From an uncultured Oscillospiraceae bacterium (GTDB taxonomy: Bacteria > Bacillota > Clostridia > Oscillospirales > Oscillospiraceae), in the NCBI GenBank assembly GCA_934661135.1, contig CAKUJA010000010.1, forward strand, positions 1-32,870: DNA of 32,870 bases, read 5' to 3'. This document shows, in pieces, positions 1 through 9,418 of the stretch (position 1 is the first letter of the stretch; each line of letters opens with the position of its first letter). The translations under genes were made by a program, and so were the position numbers. The notes beneath the pieces were generated by a model. The model did no database searches, had not been told where the DNA came from, and was given only the letters and a program-made list of their open reading frames with translations.

Positions 1-118
1 TCAAGCAGTTTTTCAAACTTGATAAGTTTGAAAAACTGGACGGGCAGCGGGGCGAAAAGACTTTTTCGACACGCTGAAAACTCCGCAACCGGGAAAATAC
101 CGGTTGCGGAGTTTTTCG
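1..118 (+). repeat. Intergenic structured repeat, copy A (5' part outside window)
   Basis: This is the 3' portion of a repeat also present at 26696-26896 (copy C, same strand) and 18781-18966 (copy B, opposite strand). Positions 1-76 match copy C almost base for base. They include a perfect 15-bp hairpin (6-20 with 24-38, loop GAT), then a segment flanked by CAGCG and CGCTG. The copy ends in an intrinsic terminator at 77-116. The missing 5' part should lie just left of the window. No reading frame is evident. It precedes spoVT and probably forms the 3' end of the transcript of an upstream gene outside the window. Confidence 0.8.
77..116 (+). terminator. Intrinsic terminator closing repeat copy A
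   Basis: A 16-bp perfect stem (77-92 with 100-115, loop 93-99) carries an A-tract on the left and a T-run of five (112-116) on the right. The stem pairs AAAACTCCGCAACCGG with its exact complement. It would end the transcript of a gene left of the window and insulate spoVT. Confidence 0.85.
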
Positions 119-228
119 TGCTGTGAAGCGCGGCCGCATGAAGGCGGCGAAAAGCAAAGTTTTGCATAATCTGTCGCGCGCGGCAAACAATAGCCGTGTA
201 GTATTTAACAGATAAGGGAGATTCAGAT

Positions 229-771
229 ATGAAAGCAACAGGAATTGTGCGCCGCATTGATGACCTTGGCCGCGTGGTCATTCCGAAGGAGATCCGAAGA
301 ACACTGCGAATCCGCGAGGGCGACCCGTTGGAGATTTATACGGAGAAGGATGGCGAGGTCATTTTCAAAAAGTATTCGCCGATGGGGGATTTGGCGGATT
401 TTGCCGCGCAGATCTGCGATTCGATGGGGAAAAATACTGGCCATATTGCGGCGGTCTGCGACCGTGATACGCTGATTGCCGTAGCGGGAGTGCCGCGGCG
501 GGAGCTGATTGACAAGCGGGCGTCGCTGGAGCTGGAGCAGATGATGGAGGCGCGGCGGATCTACCGCTATCAGCAGGGAGAGGCACGACTGCGCGTCTGC
601 GAGGATGTGCAGCGCTACCACATCGGTGTGGCGGCGCCGATCTTGTCGGAGGGAGATCTGATGGGGTGCGTCATGCTGCTGCTGGAGGAACAGGATGCGC
701 CGCTGGGCGAAGCGGAGCAGAAGCTCGTGCAGACCGTGGCGGGGTTCCTTGGCCGCCAGATGGAATCCTGA
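229..771 (+). CDS. spoVT: SpoVT, AbrB-family stage V sporulation regulator
   Basis: This is a 180-aa DNA-binding regulator that tunes forespore-specific genes in Bacillus and Clostridia. Residues 1-50 form the swapped-hairpin AbrB domain with the hallmark string GRVVIPKEIRR. The rest (about 55-178) fits the GAF-like domain that separates SpoVT from the short AbrB proteins, and the full length is typical of SpoVT. The start is supported by AAGGGAG eight bases upstream. A TGCATA at 163-168 resembles a sigma-G -35 element, the sigma factor used by B. subtilis spoVT, but no good -10 match follows, so that promoter is unproven. A hairpin at 776-803 follows the stop codon. Confidence 0.93.
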   Translation: MKATGIVRRIDDLGRVVIPKEIRRTLRIREGDPLEIYTEKDGEVIFKKYSPMGDLADFAAQICDSMGKNTGHIAAVCDRDTLIAVAGVPRRELIDKRASLELEQMMEARRIYRYQQGEARLRVCEDVQRYHIGVAAPILSEGDLMGCVMLLLEEQDAPLGEAEQKLVQTVAGFLGRQMES

Positions 772-775
772 GAAA

Positions 776-803
776 CAGCCGCCGGGAATTGACCCGGCGG
801 CTG
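776..803 (+). terminator. GC-rich hairpin after spoVT
   Basis: An 11-bp perfect stem (776-786 with 793-803, loop AATTGA) lies four bases after the spoVT stop codon. It is followed only by ATTTCTG, so the U-tract is poor. It may be a leaky terminator or a 3'-end stabiliser. Confidence 0.6.
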
Positions 804-911
804 ATTTCTGCGCTGCTCGTGGGGAAGCATGAAAAAATAGTAGCATTTGTGCAGAAAAGCTGTTATACTATATCTTTAGGAAAGTGGGATGCACTGGGAA
901 GGGAGCCGCAC

Positions 912-1856
912 ATGGGTGTTGAGGAATTGCTGGGCAATGAAGCGGTGAAGGCGCGGCTGCGCGCAGCGGCATCTCAGCGGCATTTTGCGCATAGCTACCT
1001 GATTTGCGGCGCTGATGGTGCGGGGAAGCATACGCTTGCAAAGCGGCTGGCTGCGGCAATGCAATGCGGCGCGGCGCAGGGGCCTTGCGGCACCTGTGCG
1101 GCTTGCCGCAAGGTAGCCGCAGGGATACACCCGGATGTGATCCCGGTGAACGACCCGGCGCATAAAACCATCGCGGTCGATGTGATTCGGCAGATGCGCG
1201 CCGATGTGTTTATCCGGCCAAATGAAGGGCGGCACAAAATTTACATCCTCGATCAGGACATGGGCGAACCGGCGCAGAATGCGCTTTTGAAAATCTTGGA
1301 GGAGCCGCCGGCCTATGCGGTGTTCCTGATTTTAACGGAGCGCGCAGAAAAGCTGCTGCCGACGATCCGAAGCCGCTGTGCGGAGCTGCGCATGGCGCCG
1401 CTTGGACGTGCGGAGGCGCTGGCGGAGCTGCGCCGGCGCGTGCCGGGACAGACGGAAGCGGCCTATGAGACGGCTTATCTCCGCTCCGGCGGATTTTTGG
1501 GACAGGCGCTCCGAATGCTGGAAGGGCAGACGCAGCCGCCGCAGCTTGCGCAGTTTGCCGCGTGCTACGCCGCGCGCGAACCGCTGGGACTGCTGGAGCT
1601 GCTGCTGCCGATGGAAAAATACAAGCGGGAGCAGCTAATCCCGATTTTGGAAGCGCTGCGCGCCTATCTGACAGAGCTGCTGCTCTGCCGCAGCGGAGCG
1701 GCAAGGGCGGATGAAACGGCGCAGCGAATTTTGAAAAGCCGCACGGGGGCGGAGCTGCTCGCGGCGGCAAACAGCTTGCAGACGGCCATTGACGATTTGA
1801 ACGCGAACGTTGGTACGGGCGCGGTGATCGGCTGGCTGAGCATTCAACTACGATAA
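912..1856 (+). CDS. holB: DNA polymerase III subunit delta' (clamp loader)
   Basis: This 314-aa AAA+ protein is a stator subunit of the clamp loader, which places the sliding clamp on DNA. The frame is open from 666, but the protein should start at ATG 912 (MGVEELLGNEAV), which matches known delta' N-termini and has GGGAGC upstream. Visible features are a P-loop GADGAGKHT near residue 35, a zinc cluster CGTCAACRK near 58-66, LLKILEEPP, and the SRC motif in TIRSRC. The P-loop has H where T or S is usual, in keeping with subunits that do not rely on ATP hydrolysis. The next gene encodes RicT, as in the B. subtilis holB-yaaT order. Confidence 0.93.
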   Translation: MGVEELLGNEAVKARLRAAASQRHFAHSYLICGADGAGKHTLAKRLAAAMQCGAAQGPCGTCAACRKVAAGIHPDVIPVNDPAHKTIAVDVIRQMRADVFIRPNEGRHKIYILDQDMGEPAQNALLKILEEPPAYAVFLILTERAEKLLPTIRSRCAELRMAPLGRAEALAELRRRVPGQTEAAYETAYLRSGGFLGQALRMLEGQTQPPQLAQFAACYAAREPLGLLELLLPMEKYKREQLIPILEALRAYLTELLLCRSGAARADETAQRILKSRTGAELLAAANSLQTAIDDLNANVGTGAVIGWLSIQLR

Positions 1857-1889
1857 GGCCGTGGCCAGGCGGCAGATGGGAGAACCAAT

Positions 1890-3470
1890 ATGGAAGAATT
1901 GAACCCCGAACGGGTGGCTGAAACGCAGCCGGCCATGCGGGACGAGCAGGAACAGACCGTGTGCGCTGCGCCGCAGGCGGAGACAGATACGGCACAGCCA
2001 GTGAACGAGACGGCGGCAGAGCCGAAAGCGCCGGCTGCTGCCGCAGAAGAAGCGCCCGCAGAGCAGCCGGAGACAGCGGAGGCCGCGGAAACGGAGCGTT
2101 TGGCAGAAGCGGAAGCCGCAGTTGGGCTGGAAGAAGCGGCTCCGGCGGAGCGCGAACCGGAGCACCCGGCGGAGCCGGAAGCGCCCAAGCGGACGGAGGT
2201 TGTGGACATCCGGTTCCGCAACAACACAAAAATCTACTTTTTCGACCCCAATGGCCTGACGCTGAAAACAGGCGATCATGTGGTCATCGAGACGGCGCGC
2301 GGCGACGAGTTTGGCCTTTGCACGGCGGGCAACCATTCGGTTTCTGCAAGTGAAGTGGTTGCGCCGCTGCGGCGGGTGCTCAGAGCGGCAACCGCGCAGG
2401 ATGAAAAGGTCAACGAGGAAAATCAGGCCAAGGAAAAGAAAGCCTTTGAAGTCTGCCAGAAGAAGATTGAAGATCACAAGCTGGAGATGCAGCTTGTGTC
2501 GGCGGAGTGCGCATTTGACGGGAGCAAGATTTTGTTCTTCTTTACGGCGGAGGGGCGCGTCGACTTCCGCGAGCTGGTGAAGGATCTCGCGTCGGTGTTC
2601 CGCACGCGCATTGAGCTGCGGCAGATCGGCGTGCGCGACAAGGCAAAGATGGTCGGCGGACTGGGCGTCTGCGGGCGGCCGTTTTGCTGCAAGGAGTTCC
2701 TCGATGATTTTCAGCCGGTGTCGATTAAGATGGCAAAGACGCAGAATCTCAGCCTGAACCCGACAAAGATTTCCGGTACGTGCGGCCGCTTGATGTGCTG
2801 CTTGAAGTATGAGCAGGAAGCCTATGAGGATCTGCTGAAAACTGCGCCGAAGAACGAATCGTTTGTTGACACGCCGGATGGACGCGGCACGGTGACAGAG
2901 GTCAATCTGCTGCGCCAGAGCGTGAAGGTTCGCATGGAGGATCATCCGGAGACGATCAGCAGCTATGCCAACAGCGATATTTATATTATCCGCAGCGGCA
3001 AGGCGCGCAAAAATGACCTGCCGATTCCACGGGACATTGCGCCGATTTCCTCAAAGCCGCGCCAGAAGCCAAAGCCGGCGGAGGAGGAATTTGAAGCGCT
3101 TCCGGAGCTGATTTACAACAGCGACAAGGTGGAGACCTTCCCCGCACCGGAAGTTCCGGCGGCAGAGAGGGAGGAAGCGGAAAAGAGCGCCGCCGCGCCG
3201 CGCCGCAGACGGCGCAGAGGCGGGCGCAAGCCGGCCGGTGAGGGTGCGCAGAACGAGGCGCGCACGGAAACGGCCGAGCGCAAGCCGCAGCCGGAGCGGA
3301 AACCGCAGGAACGGCGCCCGGAGCGGAAACCGCAGCCGGAGACCAAGCCGCAGAGCGGTGAGCCGAAGCCGGCGGGAGAAGGCGCAGCCAGCAAGCCGCG
3401 CCGCAGACGCCGCCCGCGCGGGAAGCGTCCGCCCGAGGGCGGCGCGCCGCAGGCACCGAAGGCAGAATAA
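1890..3470 (+). CDS. ricT: PSP1-domain protein RicT/YaaT with long charged extensions
   Basis: RicT is part of the Fe-S-containing Y-complex (RicA-RicF-RicT) that in B. subtilis directs RNase Y cleavage and affects competence, sporulation and biofilm formation. The 526-aa product has a recognisable PSP1 core at about 101-385. It carries the signature cysteines CGRPFCC (C261, C266, C267) and CGRLMCC (C298, C303, C304). B. subtilis YaaT is only about half this size. Here residues 1-100 are a low-complexity acidic Ala/Glu/Pro segment. Residues about 435-526 are strongly basic, with two arginine runs (438-443, 504-508) and Lys-Pro-Gln/Glu-Arg repeats. ATG 1890 is preceded by GGGAG at 7-nt spacing. 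It lies 33 nt after holB and is probably cotranscribed. Confidence 0.92.
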   Translation: MEELNPERVAETQPAMRDEQEQTVCAAPQAETDTAQPVNETAAEPKAPAAAAEEAPAEQPETAEAAETERLAEAEAAVGLEEAAPAEREPEHPAEPEAPKRTEVVDIRFRNNTKIYFFDPNGLTLKTGDHVVIETARGDEFGLCTAGNHSVSASEVVAPLRRVLRAATAQDEKVNEENQAKEKKAFEVCQKKIEDHKLEMQLVSAECAFDGSKILFFFTAEGRVDFRELVKDLASVFRTRIELRQIGVRDKAKMVGGLGVCGRPFCCKEFLDDFQPVSIKMAKTQNLSLNPTKISGTCGRLMCCLKYEQEAYEDLLKTAPKNESFVDTPDGRGTVTEVNLLRQSVKVRMEDHPETISSYANSDIYIIRSGKARKNDLPIPRDIAPISSKPRQKPKPAEEEFEALPELIYNSDKVETFPAPEVPAAEREEAEKSAAAPRRRRRRGGRKPAGEGAQNEARTETAERKPQPERKPQERRPERKPQPETKPQSGEPKPAGEGAASKPRRRRRPRGKRPPEGGAPQAPKAE

Positions 3471-3489
3471 TCTCGGAAGCAGAATCATA

Positions 3490-3524
3490 CTGCGCCCTGT
3501 CCCCCAATGGGGGACAGGGCGCAG
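3490..3524. terminator. Perfect 16-bp inverted repeat between convergent genes
   Basis: Positions 3490-3505 pair perfectly with 3509-3524 around a 3-nt AAT loop. It lies between the convergent ricT and adenine deaminase genes. Neither side carries a U-tract, so it is not a textbook intrinsic terminator. It may block transcription in both directions, protect 3' ends, or be a REP-like element. Confidence 0.6.
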
Positions 3525-3543
3525 CTGCACGTTGTAAAATGGT

Positions 3544-5280
3544 TTAGATGTACTGCTGGGTGACGACATCGATGATGCCGCGCGTGGTGATGCGGAGCGT
3601 CGGGATGACGGGCAGCGCCATGAAGCTGAGCGTCATAAACGGGTCGATGCCCTCCTTGACGCCGAGCCGGAAGGCCGCCTTTTTCGCGCCCTCGAGCTTT
3701 TCGTTCATCTCGGTCAGCGGGCAGTCGGACATGATGCCTGCGATCTCCAGCACGACGTTGCCGTGGATGTTGCCATTTTCGACCACGACAATGCCGCCGT
3801 GCTGCTGCACGATCTGATTGGCGGCGAAGGCCATATCTGCTTCGTTGGTGCCGACGACGATGATGTTGTGCGAGTCGTGTGAGATGGAGGTCGCCACCGC
3901 GCCGGACTTCAGGCCATAGCCCTGAATGTAGCCAAGGCCGATGTGGTGCGTGTTCTTGTGGCGCTCGATGACCGCGATTTTCAGGATGTCCTTCTCAAGA
4001 TCGACACGGTCGGAATACCCGTTGTCGGTTGTGACGATCTCGCCGGGGATCATGCCGATGACGCCGCGCGGACGCGTGTCGCAGAAGTCCTCCGGCATGA
4101 GCGTGCCGACGCGGAACGTATCATGCGCGCGCTCGTCGAGATAGGTCTCGATCTGGGGCGCCGGGAAGTCGAGCAGGGTCGTGCCGTCCCAGTAGAGCTT
4201 GCCCTTTTTGAAAACCATCTGGACGTTGAAGTCCTTGAAATTGTCGATGATCGCAAAGTCGGCCAGATAGCCGGGGGCGATGGCGCCGCGGTTGTTGAGC
4301 AGGAAGTAGCGCGCGGCATGATGACCCGCGGCCTTGACAGCGATGATCGGGTCGACGCCGTATTTGTTGATCGCTTCGCGGCAGATGTAGTCGATGTGAC
4401 CCTTCTCGAGCAGATCGTTCGGGTGCTTGTCGTCGGTGCAGAACATACAGCGCTCGGCGTACTGCGGCGTGAGCAGCGGAGCCAGCGCTTCGAGGTTGCG
4501 CGCCGCCGTGCCCTCGCGGATCATGATGAACTGGCCGCGGCGCAGCTTGGCCAGCGCATCCTCGATGTCGGAGCATTCGTGGTCGGAATAGACGCCGGCG
4601 GCGATGTAGGTGTCGAGATCCTTGCCGGTCAGTCCCGGCGCGTGGCCGTCGATCTTCTTGTGGTGCGCCTGCGCAGCGACAATCTTGGCGACAACCTCAC
4701 TGTCGTTGTGGATGACGCCGTAGGCGTTCATCATTTCGGCAAGACCCTGTACGCGCGGGTAGTCGTAGAACGAGTCGATGGCGCGGTAGTCGAGATTTGC
4801 GCCGCTCTCGTCCATCGGCGTCGCCGGGACGCAGGACGGCAGCATGAAGCGCACGTCGATCGGCAGTCCTTCGGTCGCCTGGAACATATAGTCGATGCCG
4901 TCGGTGCCCATGACGTTGGTGATCTCGTGCGGGTCGGTGATGACGGTGGTTGTGCCGTGGATGAGCGTCGCTTTGGCAAACTCGCGCGGCGTCACAAGAC
5001 TGGATTCGAGGTGGATGTGCGCGTCGATGAAACCCGGGCAGACGATCTTGCCGGTCATGTCGTACTCGACCTCGCCGTCATACTGCCCGAGACCGACGAT
5101 CAGACCGTTGGCACACGCAATGTCGCACGTGCGCAGCTCGTTGGAGAATACATTGACATATGTCGCGTTTTTCAGCACCAGATCGGCCTTTTCCCGGCCG
5201 GAGGCGGCCTCGATTACGCGCTTTTTGCGCAGCAATTTCCGTTGAATTTTACCTGCGTAGCTTTCCATGGGGACTGCCAT
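3544..5280 (-). CDS. ade: Adenine deaminase 1
   Basis: Adenine deaminase converts adenine to hypoxanthine and ammonia in purine salvage; it belongs to the amidohydrolase superfamily and binds metal. The 578-aa protein has the metal site DAHIH (H88, H90) followed by LESS, then DPHEITNV, DGHAPGLTG, SDHECSD and CTDDKHPNDL, all typical of Ade. The C-terminal half includes the family's HDSHNIIVVG segment. The frame allows ATG at 5289, but that codon abuts the AAGG ribosome site. ATG 5280 sits 9 nt from it and is the better start. Its promoter is at 5317-5345. A paralogue of the same length lies at 27104-28840 in a different context. Confidence 0.95.
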   Translation of the reverse strand: MAVPMESYAGKIQRKLLRKKRVIEAASGREKADLVLKNATYVNVFSNELRTCDIACANGLIVGLGQYDGEVEYDMTGKIVCPGFIDAHIHLESSLVTPREFAKATLIHGTTTVITDPHEITNVMGTDGIDYMFQATEGLPIDVRFMLPSCVPATPMDESGANLDYRAIDSFYDYPRVQGLAEMMNAYGVIHNDSEVVAKIVAAQAHHKKIDGHAPGLTGKDLDTYIAAGVYSDHECSDIEDALAKLRRGQFIMIREGTAARNLEALAPLLTPQYAERCMFCTDDKHPNDLLEKGHIDYICREAINKYGVDPIIAVKAAGHHAARYFLLNNRGAIAPGYLADFAIIDNFKDFNVQMVFKKGKLYWDGTTLLDFPAPQIETYLDERAHDTFRVGTLMPEDFCDTRPRGVIGMIPGEIVTTDNGYSDRVDLEKDILKIAVIERHKNTHHIGLGYIQGYGLKSGAVATSISHDSHNIIVVGTNEADMAFAANQIVQQHGGIVVVENGNIHGNVVLEIAGIMSDCPLTEMNEKLEGAKKAAFRLGVKEGIDPFMTLSFMALPVIPTLRITTRGIIDVVTQQYI

Positions 5281-5316
5281 CGAGATCATCCTTTCTTATA
5301 TCTATGATTAGCACAG

Positions 5317-5345
5317 ATTATAGCACGGCTTTTGAACTTTGTCTA
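5317..5345 (-). promoter_or_regulatory. Sigma-A promoter for adenine deaminase 1
   Basis: On the minus strand TAGACA (5340-5345) and TATAAT (5317-5322) are separated by exactly 17 bp. A TG precedes the -10 box by one base (extended -10). It lies 37 nt upstream of the start codon and is divergent from the queH promoter. Confidence 0.8.
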
Positions 5346-5366
5346 TTCCCCGGCAAGGTTTTCTTT

Positions 5367-5395
5367 TTGCGATTGCCGAATTTTTGTGCTATACT
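5367..5395 (+). promoter_or_regulatory. Sigma-A promoter for queH
   Basis: TTGCGA (5367-5372) and TATACT (5390-5395) are separated by 17 bp, with an extended TGC before the -10 box. It lies 26 nt before the queH start. The two divergent -35 boxes are 21 bp apart, so a protein bound here could affect both genes. Confidence 0.8.
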
Positions 5396-5421
5396 GGTTC
5401 TATCTCAAGAGGTGATCTGTT

Positions 5422-5967
5422 ATGAAGCTGCTGATGCACATTTGCTGCGCGCCCTGCGCGAACCTGCCGATCGATGCGCTCCGCGCCGACGGCGTGGACT
5501 TGACCGGATACTGGTATAACCCGAATATCCACCCCTTTACGGAATATCGTGCGCGGCGCAACTGCCTGCAGGAGTATGCAAAGACGATCGACCTGCCGCT
5601 GTTGGTGCGGGATGACTATGGTCTGCGGCCGTTTGTGCGCGCCGTGGCGGATGACATTGCGGGCCGCTGCGTCAAATGCTATGAGATGCGCCTGTTTGAG
5701 GCGGCGCGGATGGCGAAGGAGGGCGGCTTTGACGCGTTTACGTCATCGCTGTTTATCAGTCCCTATCAGCAGCATGAGCTGATGCGGGACGTGGCTTACC
5801 GCGCAGGCGAGGAATACGGTGTGCAGTTTTACTATCAGGATTTTCGCCCGATGTTCCGCGACGGGCAGGCGCGGGCGCGGGAGCTGGGATTTTACATCCA
5901 GAAATACTGCGGCTGTGTGTTTTCAGAGCAGGAACGCTATCAGAAGCCGTCGCGGATCATTCCGTGA
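5422..5967 (+). CDS. queH: Epoxyqueuosine reductase QueH
   Basis: QueH carries out the last step of queuosine synthesis, reducing epoxyqueuosine in the tRNA wobble position to queuosine. It is the non-orthologous replacement for cobalamin-dependent QueG. The 181-aa protein shows the DUF208 cysteine pattern: HICCAPC (C8, C9, C12), CVKCYEMR (C83, C86) and YCGC (C163, C165). These residues bind a [4Fe-4S] cluster and a nearby metal. YNPNIHP and SPYQQHE are also family motifs. The start has AGAGGTGAT upstream. It is a single-gene unit with its own promoter and a terminator at 5995-6027. No other queuosine genes are in the window. Confidence 0.93.
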   Translation: MKLLMHICCAPCANLPIDALRADGVDLTGYWYNPNIHPFTEYRARRNCLQEYAKTIDLPLLVRDDYGLRPFVRAVADDIAGRCVKCYEMRLFEAARMAKEGGFDAFTSSLFISPYQQHELMRDVAYRAGEEYGVQFYYQDFRPMFRDGQARARELGFYIQKYCGCVFSEQERYQKPSRIIP

Positions 5968-5994
5968 TGAGCAGCGGATAGAAGAAGTAGAACA

Positions 5995-6027
5995 GCAAAA
6001 GGCTCTCCCAGTGGGAGAGCCTTTTGC
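5995..6027. terminator. Bidirectional intrinsic terminator
   Basis: A 15-bp perfect stem (5995-6009 with 6013-6027, loop AGT) has an AAAA tract on the left arm and TTTT on the right. It can therefore serve both queH (plus) and the convergent DUF308 gene (minus). Confidence 0.85.
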
Positions 6028-6028
6028 G

Positions 6029-6567
6029 TTACCGGCGGGAGCCGAGCTGACTGACGGCGAGGATGATGCAGTCGATGCCGAGCAGGAACAGATAGAAGCT
6101 GACGATATAGCGGATCGACAGCAGCGAGACCCATGGGTCGAAAAGCATCATTGCGCCGAGAACCAGGCCGAGAATATTGAGAATCAGTGTGAAGTAATAG
6201 GTGAAATTGCCGCACCAGAGACGGATGTTGTTCAGGCTGGCAAGGCGGGAGACGCAGTGCGCGATGAACCAGAGCGGGAACAGCAGCGTCATGGCCCATT
6301 TGCCGGCGGTCGGGTAGACCAGCAGCATGACGCCGGTCATCACGCTCAGAGCGCCGGAAATCAACGATACGATGGGGCCGAAGCCGACAAAGCGCTCCAC
6401 GCGGACGTAGAGCAGAATGTCGAAGATGCCCATGATGAGGGCAAAGACGCCGTAGAGGATCACGAAGCTGGTGAGCGCGTCCTCCGGGCGGAGGAAGGTA
6501 TAGCCGCCGAGCAAGACCAGCAGGATGCCCTCTGCCAGCGTCAGCCAGCCGAAGCCGGAACGTCTGC

Positions 6568-6571
<4 letters not shown>
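6029..6571 (-). CDS. DUF308 (HdeD-like) membrane protein
   Basis: This 180-aa polytopic membrane protein has about six hydrophobic helices in paired repeats (for example near residues 9-25, 34-53 and 62-86). That is the layout of the DUF308/HdeD family, and YxRPxxA-like loops follow the first helix of each repeat. The E. coli HdeD relative is linked to acid resistance; the function here is unknown. Its ATG overlaps the ftsH stop codon in an ATGA arrangement, so the two are translationally coupled and it may work alongside FtsH in membrane quality control (inference). It ends at the shared terminator at 5995-6027. Confidence 0.82.
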
Positions 6572-8409
<1,838 letters not shown>

Positions 8410-8436
8410 GCTCCTTCTCCGGTGGAAAACCGGAAG

Positions 8437-8463
8437 TTACCCATAAACAGACGCTATGGGTAA
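8437..8463. promoter_or_regulatory. 9-bp palindrome in the ftsH leader
   Basis: TTACCCATA (8437-8445) pairs perfectly with TATGGGTAA (8455-8463) around a 9-nt loop. It lies between the likely ftsH promoter and the ribosome-binding site. It could be a repressor operator or an RNA hairpin. GGGTAA recurs once nearby at 8528-8533. Confidence 0.4.
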
Positions 8464-8563
8464 ACAATGTTTTTCTCATTATCATACCATACGGATTGGG
8501 AATTTTGTGAATACGGTGTGAATCTTTGGGTAACAGATGATTCGATCGGCAAAAAATCCGGCG

Positions 8564-8784
8564 ATAACCGCAGACGATTGATTCAGCGGTTATGAATGGA
8601 GAAAGAAAAGAATGGGGTCAAAAGGTGGCTCTTTATACTGATATTCAATTAAAAACTTTCATTCATGGAATGGAAGTTTTTAATATGAAGATCATTATGA
8701 GACGCGATTCCGTGATTTTATCAAAATCACGGAATCGGTTACGCCAAAGGCGGAACCTTTCTGATTAAAGAATTTAATCAGAAA
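8564..8784. other. AT-rich hairpin cluster upstream of ftsH
   Basis: This gap has no plausible gene and is clearly richer in A+T than its flanks. It contains consecutive inverted repeats. 8564-8571 pairs with 8586-8593 (8 bp, loop 14). 8648-8664 pairs with 8668-8684 (17 bp with one G-T wobble, loop ATG). 8705-8719 pairs with 8723-8737 (15 bp perfect, loop ATC). 8737-8745 pairs with 8749-8757 (one mismatch, loop AAA). 8758-8769 pairs with 8773-8784 (12 bp perfect, loop GAA). The last three touch each other. Both flanking genes are on the minus strand, and the block follows the terminator of the UPF0340 gene. Its role is unknown: a structured RNA or a decayed mobile element are both possible. 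Confidence 0.6.
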
Positions 8785-8806
8785 ACAGTATTAGGTACAG
8801 AGAAAG

Positions 8807-8840
8807 ACCCCCGCGCGCCGGTGAGACGGTGCGCGGGGGT
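8807..8840 (-). terminator. Terminator of the aldolase-ECF-UPF0340 operon
   Basis: A 14-bp GC-rich stem with one wobble (8807-8820 with 8827-8840, loop GTGAGA) lies five bases beyond the UPF0340 stop codon. On the minus strand it is followed by CTTTCTCTG, a weak pyrimidine tract. Confidence 0.7.
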
Positions 8841-8845
8841 GGTGC

Positions 8846-9397
8846 TTATTTCATGTCGTCACGGTAGCGGGCGCGTTCGCCGCCGACGTAGGGCGGGCGG
8901 GTGCGCGCACAGAGGATATTCGCTTCGCCGATCTGCTTGAGGGACAGGCGGACGGGAACGGCGACCTCCTTCAGGTGCATCCCGATCAGGGTGCCGCCGA
9001 TGTCGATGCCGGCCTTGGCGCGGACGTGCGTCACGGCGACGGGATGGGCAAAGCGGGCGAATGCCGTGGTTGCAAACGAGCCGCCGGCGTGCTCCCACGG
9101 CTGGACGTTGACCACGTCGAGATCATATTTCTCGGCGGCCGCTTCTTCAACGATCAGCGAACGGTTGAGATGCTCACAGCACTGCGCGGCAAGATAGATG
9201 CCGCGCGCCTGCAGAACCGGGTAGATGCCGTCGAACGCGGCTTGCGCGGCGGCAAGACTGGAACCCTTGCCGATTCGTTCGCCGACCATCTCGCTTGAGG
9301 AGCAGCCGACAACAAAGATGTCGCCCGGTTTGAGCTTGGCGGCGTCCAGCAGCTCCGTGACGGCCTGCCGCGCCTGCGCAGTGATGGATTCGTACAT
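8846..9397 (-). CDS. UPF0340 / YwlG family protein (TIGR01440)
   Basis: This 183-aa protein belongs to the conserved Firmicutes family typified by B. subtilis YwlG, whose biochemical role is not established. Recognisable conserved strings are VGCSSSEMVGERIG near residues 30-43, QCCEHLNRSL near 72-81, VVNVQPWEHAGG near 95-106, and KAGIDIGGTLIGMHL in the C-terminal third. The conserved Cys, His and Glu residues suggest a catalytic or metal-binding role (inference). ATG 9397 has GGGAGG at 8-nt spacing. It starts 21 nt after the ECF S-component gene and is probably in the same operon. Confidence 0.88.
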   Translation of the reverse strand: MYESITAQARQAVTELLDAAKLKPGDIFVVGCSSSEMVGERIGKGSSLAAAQAAFDGIYPVLQARGIYLAAQCCEHLNRSLIVEEAAAEKYDLDVVNVQPWEHAGGSFATTAFARFAHPVAVTHVRAKAGIDIGGTLIGMHLKEVAVPVRLSLKQIGEANILCARTRPPYVGGERARYRDDMK

Positions 9398-9418
9398 GAA
9401 ATCTGCCTCCCTATGGCC

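Noticed and set aside
666..911. Upstream extension of holB to 666
   Set aside because: It overlaps spoVT and the hairpin at 776-803. The delta' N-terminus and ribosome site fit ATG 912.
8564..8784. CRISPR array or tandem repeat reading of the hairpin block
   Set aside because: The stems differ from each other and there are no regularly spaced direct repeats.
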